The notes beneath the pieces are model-generated. The model had not been told where the DNA came from. It made no database searches and saw only the letters and a list, made by a program, of their open reading frames with translations. The position numbers were made by a program, and so were the translations under genes. A stretch of 10,803 bases of DNA, from contig LSKJ01000691.1 of the NCBI GenBank assembly GCA_001557035.1, positions 1-10,803 on the forward strand, read 5' to 3'. Shown in pieces: positions 1 to 7,395 of the stretch; positions within the stretch are counted from its first letter, which is position 1; every line of letters starts with the position of its first letter. Origin of the DNA: Rhodospirillaceae bacterium CCH5-H10. GTDB taxonomy: Bacteria; Pseudomonadota; Alphaproteobacteria; Reyranellales; Reyranellaceae.

Positions 1-224
1 TCGTAGGAACCGATCGCCGAACGCGGCTCCATGGCGCTGACGCCCGGCGCGCCGCAGATCCACGACGAGGCGCCCTCCAATCTCGTGCTCGACTTCCACT
101 ACGGCGATGCTGAGGCGGTGAAGAAGGCCTTCACCGAGGCAGCCCACGTGACCCGCCTCGAGATCGTCTCCAACCGCATCGCCGTCAGCGCCATGGAGCC
201 GCGTTCGGCGATCGGTTCCTACGA
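1..224. repeat. Perfect 42-bp inverted repeat at the window edge (arms 1-42 and 183-224)
   Basis: Bases 1-42 are the exact reverse complement of bases 183-224 (42 of 42), with 140 bases between the arms; the match breaks at 43/182. The right arm encodes AVSAMEPRS, a normal conserved stretch of the molybdopterin subunit, so it is the original. The left arm is a backwards copy joined in front of the gene. Placement exactly at the window edge suggests a fold-back assembly or amplification chimera rather than biology. A real small inverted duplication cannot be excluded. Confidence 0.9.
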
Positions 225-1896
225 TCCGGATACGGAGCGCTGGACGCTGCATCTCGGTTGCCAGGGCGTCATGGGCATCCGCGGCACGCTGGCCAAGGAT
301 GTGCTCAAGGTGACGCCGGACAAGGTCCACGTGCTGACCGGTAACGTCGGCGGCTCCTTCGGGATGAAGTCGCAGGTCTATCCGGAGTATGGCCCGCTGC
401 TGTTGGCTTCGAAGAAGCTCGGCCGGCCGGTGAAATGGACCGACGAGCGTTCCGAAAGCTTCCTCAGCGACCATGCCGGCCGCGATCACCAGCGCGTGGC
501 CGAACTCGCCCTCGACAAGGACGGCCACTTCCTCGCCGTCCGCCTGTCGGGCACGGCAAACGCAGGCGCCTATATCTATCCGCCGATGCCGGCGACCACG
601 AATGCAGTGAAGAACGTCATCGACGTCTACCGGACACCCGCGATGGAGGTGAACTCCAAGGTGGTCTTCACCAACACGACGCCGGTCGCGGCCTATCGCG
701 GGGCCGGTCGGCCCGAGGGCAACTACTTCATGGAGCGCCTGATCGACACGGCGGCGCGCGAACTCGCGATCGACCCGGCCGACCTTCGGCGGCGCAACCA
801 CATCGCACCCGACCAGATGCCCTACAAGGCGCCGTCGGGCATGAACTACGATTCCGGTGAGTTCACCGCGGTGCTCGACAAGGCCCTGAAGGCGGCCGAT
901 TGGGAAGGCTTTGCGGCACGCAAGGCGGAAAGCGCGGCGCGCAACAAGCTGCGCGGCCGGGGCATCGGCTCCTACCTCGAGGTCACCGGCCCTCCCAGCA
1001 AGGAGTATGGCGGCATCCGCTTCGAGGAAGACGGCACCGTCACCATGCTGAGTGGCACACTCGACTATGGCCAGGGCCATGCGACGCCCTTCGCCCAGGT
1101 GCTGGCGGCCCATGTCGGTATTCCGTTCGAGCGCTTCCGGCTGCTCCAGGGCGATTCCGACCAGCTCAAGGTCGGTGGCGGCACCGGCGGCTCGCGTTCG
1201 GCGCTGGTCGCCTCGCAGGCCTTTCTGGAGGCCGGCGACAAGCTGATCGAGCAAGGCAAGCAGATCGCGGCCCATGTGCTCGAAGCCTCGGCCGTCGATA
1301 TCGAGTTCGCGCACGGCCGCTTCACGATCGCGGGCACGGACCGCGGCATCGGAATCCTCGAACTCGCCGACCGGATTCGCGGCGGCATGTCATTGCCGGC
1401 CGACCTGCCCCAGTCGCTCGACGTCAGCCACCTCTCGGACAATCCGCCGTTTTCATTCCCCAACGGCTGCCACATCGCCGAAGTCGAGATCGACCGCGAC
1501 ACCGGTCACATCGATGTCGTGCGCTACTTCATGGTCAACGACTTCGGTACGGTCATCAATCCGATGCTGGTCGCGGGCCAGGCGCATGGCGGAGTGCTGC
1601 AGGGAATCGGCCAGGCGCTGATGGAACATACGATCTATGACCCGCAGGGCCAGCCGGTCACCGGCAGCTACATGGACTATGCCCTGCCGCGCGCCGAGCA
1701 CGCGCCGGACATGACGATCGACAGCCACTCCGTGCCCTGCACGACCAATCGCATGGGCATCAAGGGCTGCGGCGAGGCGGGCTGTGCCGGCGCGCTGCCC
1801 TCGGTCATGAACGCGATCGTCGATGCGCTGGGCGGCAGGCACATCGACATGCCGGCGACGCCGGAAAAGGTCTGGCGGGCGATCAACGGCGGTTAG
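31..1896 (+). CDS. Xanthine dehydrogenase/aldehyde oxidase family molybdopterin-binding subunit (CoxL-like, form II), 5'-truncated
   Basis: Large catalytic subunit of a molybdenum hydroxylase, which binds the molybdopterin cofactor and oxidises an aldehyde, heterocycle or similar substrate. Counting from the ATG at 31, the cofactor loop GGSFGMK is at residues 107-113. The loop AYRGAGR is at 221-227; this is the form II type, whereas true CO dehydrogenase has AYRCSFR with a cysteine. The expected catalytic glutamate is E582 in GIKGCGEAG near the C-terminus. Only about 620 residues remain of a usual 750-800, so roughly the first 150 are missing. Family-like sequence begins at PGAPQ, base 43. 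Bases 1-42 are an inverted copy of 183-224 and contain an in-frame TAG at 4-6, so the ATG and first four codons are probably not native. No small iron-sulfur or FAD subunit gene follows downstream. The substrate cannot be told from sequence. Confidence 0.88.
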   Translation: MALTPGAPQIHDEAPSNLVLDFHYGDAEAVKKAFTEAAHVTRLEIVSNRIAVSAMEPRSAIGSYDPDTERWTLHLGCQGVMGIRGTLAKDVLKVTPDKVHVLTGNVGGSFGMKSQVYPEYGPLLLASKKLGRPVKWTDERSESFLSDHAGRDHQRVAELALDKDGHFLAVRLSGTANAGAYIYPPMPATTNAVKNVIDVYRTPAMEVNSKVVFTNTTPVAAYRGAGRPEGNYFMERLIDTAARELAIDPADLRRRNHIAPDQMPYKAPSGMNYDSGEFTAVLDKALKAADWEGFAARKAESAARNKLRGRGIGSYLEVTGPPSKEYGGIRFEEDGTVTMLSGTLDYGQGHATPFAQVLAAHVGIPFERFRLLQGDSDQLKVGGGTGGSRSALVASQAFLEAGDKLIEQGKQIAAHVLEASAVDIEFAHGRFTIAGTDRGIGILELADRIRGGMSLPADLPQSLDVSHLSDNPPFSFPNGCHIAEVEIDRDTGHIDVVRYFMVNDFGTVINPMLVAGQAHGGVLQGIGQALMEHTIYDPQGQPVTGSYMDYALPRAEHAPDMTIDSHSVPCTTNRMGIKGCGEAGCAGALPSVMNAIVDALGGRHIDMPATPEKVWRAINGG

Positions 1897-1909
1897 ATTC
1901 GCCGCTCCA

Positions 1910-1958
1910 TTGCTTCACCTCCCCCGTCTCACGGGGGAGGCCGGGAGGGGGAAAGCAA
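1910..1958. repeat. REP-like GC-rich palindrome, first copy; possible terminator
   Basis: The core hairpin has a 10-bp perfect stem, CCTCCCCCGT (1918-1927) with ACGGGGGAGG (1931-1940), and a 3-base loop. A weaker outer stem pairs TTGCTT (1910-1915) with AAGCAA (1953-1958). It lies 13 bases after the stop of the molybdopterin subunit gene, in a convergent gap, so it may also end transcription, although no T-run follows. Confidence 0.7.
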
Positions 1959-1995
1959 CGCGATGATTTTTTGTGGGGAAAGATCAGGCTTTGTG

Positions 1996-2050
1996 GCCTT
2001 CCCCCTCCGGCCCTTCGGGCCACCTCCCCCGTGTGACGGGGGAGGAAAGC
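1996..2050. repeat. REP-like GC-rich palindrome, second copy in inverted orientation
   Basis: The same 10-bp stem recurs, CCTCCCCCGT (2023-2032) with ACGGGGGAGG (2036-2045), loop GTG. It is preceded by a small hairpin GGCCC-TTC-GGGCC (2009-2021). The flank at 1996-2010 nearly matches the reverse complement of 1941-1956 in the first copy, so the two elements face each other. The pair separates the convergent molybdopterin subunit and glutathione S-transferase genes and could serve both as a terminator. Confidence 0.7.
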
Positions 2051-2056
2051 TCAAAC

Positions 2057-2623
2057 TCAACCCTTCGCCTCGATCTCGATCGTCTTCTTCACCGCCGGTC
2101 GTTCCATCATGCGCGCGTAGTGGGCTTCGAGGGCGGGGAAGTCGCCCGGCTGGCGTTCGAGCTGATCGCGGAAGCGCCAGTAGACGCGGAACAGGTGGAT
2201 GTCGGCGATCGAATAGCGATCACCCAGGATCCATTTGCGATTGCCCAGGCGCTTGTCCGCCACCGCGTAGAGTTCGCGGGCTTCGGCGACGCCCTGCCGG
2301 ATCGCCGGATGAATCGTCGAGGCAACGTAGGACATCCAGGAAATTACCTGCGCCTCGGCTTCGACGTCGCCAGCCGGCAGCAGGTTCGCCGCGGGATGGG
2401 TGCGGGCGAGATAGAACAGGATGCCGGCCACCTCGGTGAGCGGATTCCCGTCGATCATCAGGACCGGCACCTTGCCCACCGGATTGACGGCGAGGAAGTC
2501 GGACGTGCGCGTCTCCTTGCGCGGCACCGAGACGGCGTGCTTGTCGAAGGGGACGCCGACCTCGTGGAGGGCGATGTGGGCTGCCATGGAGCTGGAGCCG
2601 GGCGAGTAATAGAGCTTGAGCAT
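2057..2623 (-). CDS. Glutathione S-transferase family protein
   Basis: Predicted cytoplasmic transferase or thiol-dependent enzyme of 188 residues, normal for a bacterial GST. The N-terminal thioredoxin-like half starts LKLYYSPGS and carries the cis-proline at P53 in GKVPVL, followed by TEVAGI, whose E64 normally binds the glutathione gamma-glutamyl group. The all-helical C-terminal half has the N-capping motif SIAD within GDRYSIADIHLF. Beta-class enzymes such as BphK have a catalytic cysteine in SPGACSL; here the aligned residue is S11 (SPGSSSM), so chemistry may differ. I chose the ATG at 2623; an in-frame TTG two codons upstream (2629) is possible. It converges on the molybdopterin subunit gene and diverges from the dehydrogenase gene across about 54 bases. 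Its substrate is unknown. Confidence 0.9.
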   Translation of the reverse strand: MLKLYYSPGSSSMAAHIALHEVGVPFDKHAVSVPRKETRTSDFLAVNPVGKVPVLMIDGNPLTEVAGILFYLARTHPAANLLPAGDVEAEAQVISWMSYVASTIHPAIRQGVAEARELYAVADKRLGNRKWILGDRYSIADIHLFRVYWRFRDQLERQPGDFPALEAHYARMMERPAVKKTIEIEAKG

Positions 2624-2677
2624 GGTCAAAGCGTACCATGCCTGTCATCGCGGTCGAAGGTTGGTTATCCTCCCGCC

Positions 2678-3676
2678 ATGACCACGCTTCTGCTTTCGTC
2701 CCATGCGCTGCGTGTCTGGGGCGAGCGAATTGCGGCAGCCGTGCCGCCGGGCACGCTGTCCTTCCTTACTGCCGAAGCGGCGCTGGCCGCCGACGGACCC
2801 GGCGCCGCCGACATCGCTTTCATGACCCGCGAGGTCACGGGCAAGTCCAGCCCGGGCAATCTGACGCCCGAATTGCAGGGCTTCGACGCGGTGGTGCGGA
2901 AGTCGCCGAACCTGAAATGGCTGCAGATCCATCCGGCTGGCGCCGAACGGCCGATCTATCGCGAATTGCGGGCGCGCGGCGTCAAGGTGACGACCGCGTC
3001 GGGCGCCACCGCCGTCACCGTGGCGCACAGCACGCTGGGCGCGGTGATCGCCATCAATCGCCGCTTCCCGTTGTTGGCCGACGCTCAGCGCCGCCACGCC
3101 TGGGAGCCGCGGCTGGGCGAACGCTCGCCGCGCGACCTCGCGGGCCAGTGCGCCGTGATCGTCGGCATGGGCCCGATCGGACAGAACATCGCCAAGCTGC
3201 TTGCGATGCTGGGCATGCGCCCGATCGGCGTGCGCCGCACCGCCGAGCCGGTCGAACCGTGTGAGCGCGTCGTCGCCTACGAACAGCTGCACGAGGTGTT
3301 GCCGCAGGCCGACTGGCTGATCCTGTGCTGCCCGGCCTCGCCTGTGACACGCGGCATCGCCAATGCGGCTGCTTTTGCGGCGATGCCCGACGGCGCGCAT
3401 TTCGTGAATGTCGCGCGCGGCGAAGTCGCGGTGGAGAAAGACGTCATCGCCGCGTTGCAGAGCGGCAAGCTCGGCGGCGCCTATCTCGACGTGTTCGAGC
3501 ACGAGCCGCTCGATCCGGCCTCGCCGCTGTGGGACTTGCCCAATGTGCTGGTCTCGCCGCACACCGCCAGCCATTCGCTGGGCCAGAACGAGGCGATCTT
3601 CGACATCTTCCTTGAGAACCTCGCGCGCTTCCGCGCCGGTCAGGCGCTGCGCAACGACGTCGACAAGCTTGGCTGA
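2678..3676 (+). CDS. D-2-hydroxyacid dehydrogenase, NAD(P)-dependent
   Basis: Predicted cytoplasmic oxidoreductase interconverting a 2-oxoacid and a D-2-hydroxyacid, possibly glyoxylate or hydroxypyruvate; substrate not certain. The protein is 332 residues, typical for the family. The Rossmann motif GMGPIG is at 163-168. The catalytic set is visible: R247 in VNVARGE, E276 in DVFEHEPL and H295 in VSPHTAS. The N-terminal catalytic-domain half contains DIAFMTREVTG and LKWLQIHPAG, typical of this subgroup. The frame stays open far upstream, but that stretch is antisense to the glutathione S-transferase gene. The ATG at 2678 gives a normal N-terminus (MTTLLLSS), though no strong ribosome-binding site precedes it. 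The last 37 bases overlap the 3' end of the convergent CobW-type gene. Confidence 0.92.
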   Translation: MTTLLLSSHALRVWGERIAAAVPPGTLSFLTAEAALAADGPGAADIAFMTREVTGKSSPGNLTPELQGFDAVVRKSPNLKWLQIHPAGAERPIYRELRARGVKVTTASGATAVTVAHSTLGAVIAINRRFPLLADAQRRHAWEPRLGERSPRDLAGQCAVIVGMGPIGQNIAKLLAMLGMRPIGVRRTAEPVEPCERVVAYEQLHEVLPQADWLILCCPASPVTRGIANAAAFAAMPDGAHFVNVARGEVAVEKDVIAALQSGKLGGAYLDVFEHEPLDPASPLWDLPNVLVSPHTASHSLGQNEAIFDIFLENLARFRAGQALRNDVDKLG

Positions 3677-4584
3677 ACAGCCTGCGCAACCGCCGCGCGG
3701 TCGAGCCGCGCCCGCAGGCCGATGACCACCAGCTTGCCGGGTGCTGCGCCGGGAGGGGCCGCGTCGATCTCGAAGCGCTGGCCGACGACATGCAGCGCGA
3801 GCCGGTTCAGGATGCCCTTGGCGCGCAGAACGCCGGTGCCGGGTGCGCTGAGACGCTGGCCGAGTTCGGTGATGTCGACATTCTCAGGCACGTCCAGCTC
3901 CAGCGAGTCGTAGAGCGATGCCGCGTCGGGGGCGCCGGGCGTCGTAAGTGTCGCCGACAGACGAGGCGAGGTGCCATCGCGCAAGCCGAGCAGCAGGTCG
4001 GGTGCGATCTCGGCTCGTGTCGCCGGTAGAAGCCGTGCCGCGGGACTTTGCGTGGCCAGCCACGCGAGCGTCTCCTGCAAAGAGGTGTCGTCCACGAGAT
4101 CGCATCGATTGGCGATGACGAGGTCGGCGGCGCCGAGCTGGCGCGTGATCGTGTCGCCGAGATAGGCGTCGTCGGCCATCGTCCGCACCGTCTCGACATC
4201 GACCATCACGACGATGCCGTCGATGCGATAGGCCGGCAGCAGGGTGACGGCGCTGGCCACCATGCCCGGCAGCGCGACGCCGCTGGTCTCCAGCACCACG
4301 CGCTCGATGTCCGGCCGCTGCTCGGGCAGCGTCATCAGCGTGTCCATCAGGTCGGAGCCGTAGCTGCAGCAGACGCAGCCGCCGGAAATCTCCAGCTTGT
4401 CGCCGCTCGACGACACGATCAGGTCGCGGTCGATCGGCGTCGCGCCGAAATCGTTGACCAGCACGGCGAGCCGCCGGCCGTCGGCGGCGCGCAGCAGGCG
4501 ATTGACGAGCGTCGTCTTGCCGGTGCCGAGATAGCCGCCGATCACCGTGACCGGCAGCCGCGCAGCGGGTTGTTCCCTGTTCAC
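3640..4584 (-). CDS. CobW/COG0523 family metal-binding GTPase
   Basis: A P-loop GTPase of the COG0523 family, whose known members deliver or handle metals (cobalt for cobalamin, zinc, iron for nitrile hydratase). The 314-residue protein has a Walker A motif GGYLGTGKTT at 16-25, the family metal-binding motif GGCVCC with C70, C72 and C73, ETSGVALP at 99-106, and NRCD at 159-162 in place of the guanine-recognition NKxD. A CobW C-terminal domain follows (VLRAKGILNRLALHVVGQRF). No histidine-rich linker is present. The start is GTG at 4584: it overlaps the amidohydrolase stop as GTGA, and no ATG precedes the Walker A motif. Coupling to a predicted metal-dependent amidohydrolase suggests, by inference only, that it helps supply metal to that enzyme. 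Confidence 0.92.
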   Translation of the reverse strand: MNREQPAARLPVTVIGGYLGTGKTTLVNRLLRAADGRRLAVLVNDFGATPIDRDLIVSSSGDKLEISGGCVCCSYGSDLMDTLMTLPEQRPDIERVVLETSGVALPGMVASAVTLLPAYRIDGIVVMVDVETVRTMADDAYLGDTITRQLGAADLVIANRCDLVDDTSLQETLAWLATQSPAARLLPATRAEIAPDLLLGLRDGTSPRLSATLTTPGAPDAASLYDSLELDVPENVDITELGQRLSAPGTGVLRAKGILNRLALHVVGQRFEIDAAPPGAAPGKLVVIGLRARLDRAAVAQAVQPSLSTSLRSA

Positions 4585-6230
4585 GCCCCGTTGGCGGGAA
4601 AGGGACGGCCGCCCTGGACGGTGCCCCAGATGCGCACGTCCTTCAGCTTGTCCGGCGCGATCTCCAGCGGATCGTCCTCCAGCACCGCGAAGTCGGCGCG
4701 CTTGCCGCATTCGATCGAGCCGACCTCGCCGTCGAGCCTGAGCGTCCAGGCGGCGCCCAGCGTGATGGTGCGCAGCGCGTCGGCCACGGAGATGGCCTCG
4801 CTGGTGCCCAGCGTGCGACCGCTGGCGGTGCGGCGATTGACGGCGCACCACGCCGTAAAGAGCGGGCCGAGCGGCGTCACCGGCGCGTCGGAATGGATGG
4901 CGAGCGGCACGCCGCTGGCCAGCGCCGTCGCGCAGGCGTTCATGCGCATCGCGCGCTCCGGACCGACCGTCGTCTCGTAATGCTGGTCGCCCCAGTAGAA
5001 ATGATGGTTGGGGAACAGGTTGGCGCACATTCCGAGCCGCGCCATCCGCCGGAACTGCGCGGCGTCGGCCAGCTGGCAATGCTGCAGCGTGAAGCGATGG
5101 TCGCGCGCCGGCTGGTCGAGCAGCGCGCCTTCGAGGCAATCCAGCGCCATCTCGGTTGCCTGGTCGCCGTTGGTGTGGCTGTGCACCAGCACGCCCTTCT
5201 GTAGTGCAAGCTTGTAGAGGCCGGAGATCGCCTCGGGCGGCGTGTACCACAGGCCGTTGGGCGCGCCGTTGTAGTAGCCCGGCCAGCGCAGGCGCGCGGA
5301 GAAGCCCTGGATCGAGCCGTCGACGAACAGCTTGATGGGCCCGAGCCGCAGCCGGTCGGTCGACTTGGCCTTCAGCTTGACGGCGATGTCGACGACCTGC
5401 TCGGGCGTCAGCGCCTGGAAGCGGCGGAACGAGACGATGCGCACGGGAAAGCTGGCCTCGCCGGTGACGCGGGCCATCATCGAGACCGCGTCGTCGGGCA
5501 GCAGGTTGGCGAGATCGGTCGCCGTGGTGACGCCCTGCCGCACGCAGAGCTTGGCGAAGCGCTTCAGGCCTTCCTCGTCGTTGGCCAGCGCCTCGCGGTC
5601 GAAGCCGACATGGGCGCCGACGATCGTCATCGCCTCGGGGCCTTTCAGTTCGCCAGTCGGCAGGCCGTCGGGCCCAAGCGGGATGCCGGGATGGTTGACA
5701 CCCGGCCGCATCAGGCCGGCCAGTTCCAGCGCGCGCGTGTTCACGTTGAAGATGTGGCCGCTGGCATGCATCACGCCGATCGCGCGTGTCGTCGACACGC
5801 GGTCGAAGTCGGCGCGCACGACGCGACGGTCGCCGTAGTAGATGGGGTCGAGGCCCCACCCGGCGAGCACTTCGGTCGGCGAGGCGAGCTTGCGCTCGGC
5901 CTCCTGCAGGCGCGCCACGACATCCTCGATGGACTCCGCGCCCTTCCACACCTTGCCTTCGGGATCCATGCGATCGAAGCGGCCGAGATAGGTGTAGCGC
6001 CAGAAGGTGCCCTCGGCAGCGTGGCTGTGACCCTCGACGAGACCGGGCATCAGCACCTTGTCGGCGAAGCGTTCGTCCAGCGTGTAGGTGCCCCAGCCGG
6101 CCAGCTCCTCCAGCGGGCCGGCGCCCAGGATGCGGCCGTCGCGCACGGCCACATGCGTGGCCTCCGGTCGGGCGGGGTTCATGGTGAGGATGCGGCGGGC
6201 GCGGAAGATCGTGATCGGGCTGAGTGTCAT
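4581..6230 (-). CDS. YtcJ-like metal-dependent amidohydrolase (amidohydrolase 3 family)
   Basis: Predicted TIM-barrel hydrolase acting on an amide, formyl or similar bond; family members include N-substituted formamide deformylase. The protein is 549 residues, usual for YtcJ-like proteins. An N-terminal beta-sandwich strand FRARRILTMNP leads to the HxH metal motif H68-S-H70 in MPGLVEGHSH. Further candidate metal or active-site residues are K300 in LGPIKLFVDGS, H350/H352 in VHSHTNGDQA, H384 in TLQHCQ and D448 in AIHSDAPVTP. The C-terminus returns to the sandwich (GKRADFAVLEDDPLE). The ATG at 6230 gives the family's usual start (MTLSPITIFRARR); in-frame extension upstream enters the divergent promoter region and looks non-coding. 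It is the first gene of a two-gene operon with the GTPase. No signal peptide, so cytoplasmic. Substrate unknown. Confidence 0.92.
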   Translation of the reverse strand: MTLSPITIFRARRILTMNPARPEATHVAVRDGRILGAGPLEELAGWGTYTLDERFADKVLMPGLVEGHSHAAEGTFWRYTYLGRFDRMDPEGKVWKGAESIEDVVARLQEAERKLASPTEVLAGWGLDPIYYGDRRVVRADFDRVSTTRAIGVMHASGHIFNVNTRALELAGLMRPGVNHPGIPLGPDGLPTGELKGPEAMTIVGAHVGFDREALANDEEGLKRFAKLCVRQGVTTATDLANLLPDDAVSMMARVTGEASFPVRIVSFRRFQALTPEQVVDIAVKLKAKSTDRLRLGPIKLFVDGSIQGFSARLRWPGYYNGAPNGLWYTPPEAISGLYKLALQKGVLVHSHTNGDQATEMALDCLEGALLDQPARDHRFTLQHCQLADAAQFRRMARLGMCANLFPNHHFYWGDQHYETTVGPERAMRMNACATALASGVPLAIHSDAPVTPLGPLFTAWCAVNRRTASGRTLGTSEAISVADALRTITLGAAWTLRLDGEVGSIECGKRADFAVLEDDPLEIAPDKLKDVRIWGTVQGGRPFPANGA

Positions 6231-6385
6231 GTCGCCGACAGTAGCGGGCCTGCGCTGCCGACGCCAAGCGTTGCGAACCTGACGGCAACGTATACGCTGT
6301 CGCAAAGCAGGCGAATGACCTGCTCCAGACAAACAAGGCCAGAGGGACGGCGCCGCCTCCTCGCTTCGGCCCGGAGGAGACATCG
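6231..6385. promoter_or_regulatory. Divergent intergenic region, amidohydrolase operon / Bug protein
   Basis: This 155-base gap must carry promoters for both directions. Several short palindromes cluster within 40 bases: CGTTGC (6269-6274) with GCAACG (6285-6290), TTGCGA (6271-6276) with TCGCAA (6300-6305), and the self-complementary CGTATACG (6289-6296). This could be a regulator site, but no regulator gene lies next to it. No confident -35/-10 pair was found: TTGCGA and TATACG are only 14 bases apart. GGAGGA at 6373-6378 is a good ribosome-binding site for the rightward gene. Confidence 0.4.
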
Positions 6386-7366
6386 ATGCGCCTGTCACGT
6401 CGCGCCACGCTCGGCCTGTTGGCCACGTCACCTGCCCTGGCGGCGCCCGCGGTCTGGGCGCAGGGGCGCGACTGGCCCAACCGGCGGCTGCGGCTCCTCG
6501 TTCCCAGCGCCGCCGGCGGCTACGAAGTCTATGCCCGCATCCTGGCGCCGCGCCTCGCGGAACTGCTGGGCCAGCCCGTCGTCGTCGACAACAAGCCCGG
6601 CGCCAACGGCATCATCGGCATGCAGGAAGTCCAGCGCAGCGCGCCCGACGGCTACACCTTCATGTTCGCCCATATCGGCGCCATCTCGATCGGCAGCAGC
6701 ATCTACACCAACATGCCGCTCGATCCGGTCGACGATCTCGCCTCGATCTCGGTGGCGGTCACTTCGCCGCTGGTCTGGGTGGTGACGCCGTCACAGCCCT
6801 TCAAGACGATGCCGGAGTTCATCGCCAAGGCGAAGGCCGAACCCGGCCAGTGGCGCTACGGCCTGCCCGCGTCCGGCAGCATCCCGCACCTCGTCGCGGA
6901 GGACACCAAGATCCGCCACAAGCTCGACATGCCCGCCGTGCCCTACCGAAGCACGCCGCAGTCGCTGCTGGCGGTGATCAACGGCGAGGTGCCGATCACG
7001 GTCGACAGTCTCGGCGCCAGTGCCGGTCACATTGCCGGCGGCAAGCTGCGCGCACTGGCCGTCACCTCGCGTGAGCGCTCGGAGAAGCTGCCCGACGTGC
7101 CGACGATGATGGAACTCGGCCTCGATCCGCGCGAATGGGTGGCCTGGTACGCCTTCATGGCGCCCAAGGGCACGCCCGACGAAATCATCCAGAAGCTGAA
7201 TACGGTCATCAATCAGGCGCTGCGCGAGGAAGCCATCGCCACGCGCATCCGCGAGCTGGGCGCCTCGCCGCGCATCACCACGCCGGCCGAGACGCTCGCC
7301 TTCATCACGCAGGAGCGCACCGACTTCGGCGCCATCGCGCGAGCCGGCAAGATCAGGGTGGAGTAG
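6386..7366 (+). CDS. Tripartite tricarboxylate transporter (Bug family) periplasmic substrate-binding protein
   Basis: Periplasmic binding protein that would capture a small carboxylate or related organic anion. The 326-residue length is typical. The N-terminus MRLSRRATLGLLATS resembles a Tat signal (SRRATL, then a hydrophobic run), with likely cleavage near residue 25 after AVWA. Family marks follow: RLLVPSAAGG, a conserved segment NKPGANGIIG, PDGYTFMF, and the C-terminal lobe GKLRALAVTSRERSEKLPDVPT. The start at 6386 has a strong ribosome-binding site, GGAGGA, seven bases upstream. No membrane components (TctA/TctB) lie in the window, so it is an orphan, as is common for Bug proteins. It is divergent from the amidohydrolase operon, so it may bind a compound related to that substrate, which is inference. 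The gene ends 29 bases from the convergent histidine kinase gene, with no obvious terminator between. Confidence 0.93.
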   Translation: MRLSRRATLGLLATSPALAAPAVWAQGRDWPNRRLRLLVPSAAGGYEVYARILAPRLAELLGQPVVVDNKPGANGIIGMQEVQRSAPDGYTFMFAHIGAISIGSSIYTNMPLDPVDDLASISVAVTSPLVWVVTPSQPFKTMPEFIAKAKAEPGQWRYGLPASGSIPHLVAEDTKIRHKLDMPAVPYRSTPQSLLAVINGEVPITVDSLGASAGHIAGGKLRALAVTSRERSEKLPDVPTMMELGLDPREWVAWYAFMAPKGTPDEIIQKLNTVINQALREEAIATRIRELGASPRITTPAETLAFITQERTDFGAIARAGKIRVE

Positions 7367-7395
7367 GAGGCGCCGACACGACGGCCCCCGAATGT

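Noticed and set aside
1..1896. Calling the first gene a carbon monoxide dehydrogenase large subunit (coxL)
   Set aside because: The active-site loop is AYRGAGR, not AYRCSFR, and no small or medium subunit genes are visible, so only the broader family is supported.
1973..3676. A 567-residue reading frame that would extend the dehydrogenase far upstream
   Set aside because: The upstream half is antisense to the glutathione S-transferase gene and has no family similarity. The dehydrogenase has a normal N-terminus at 2678.
3640..6480. A 946-residue leftward frame suggesting a fusion ending in the CobW GTPase
   Set aside because: Residues before the GTG at 4584 are arginine-rich out-of-frame translation of the amidohydrolase gene, which codes convincingly in another frame.
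5610..6785. A 391-residue rightward frame across the amidohydrolase start and the Bug protein start
   Set aside because: It is low-complexity, antisense to the amidohydrolase and out of frame with the Bug gene; both real genes have clear family motifs.
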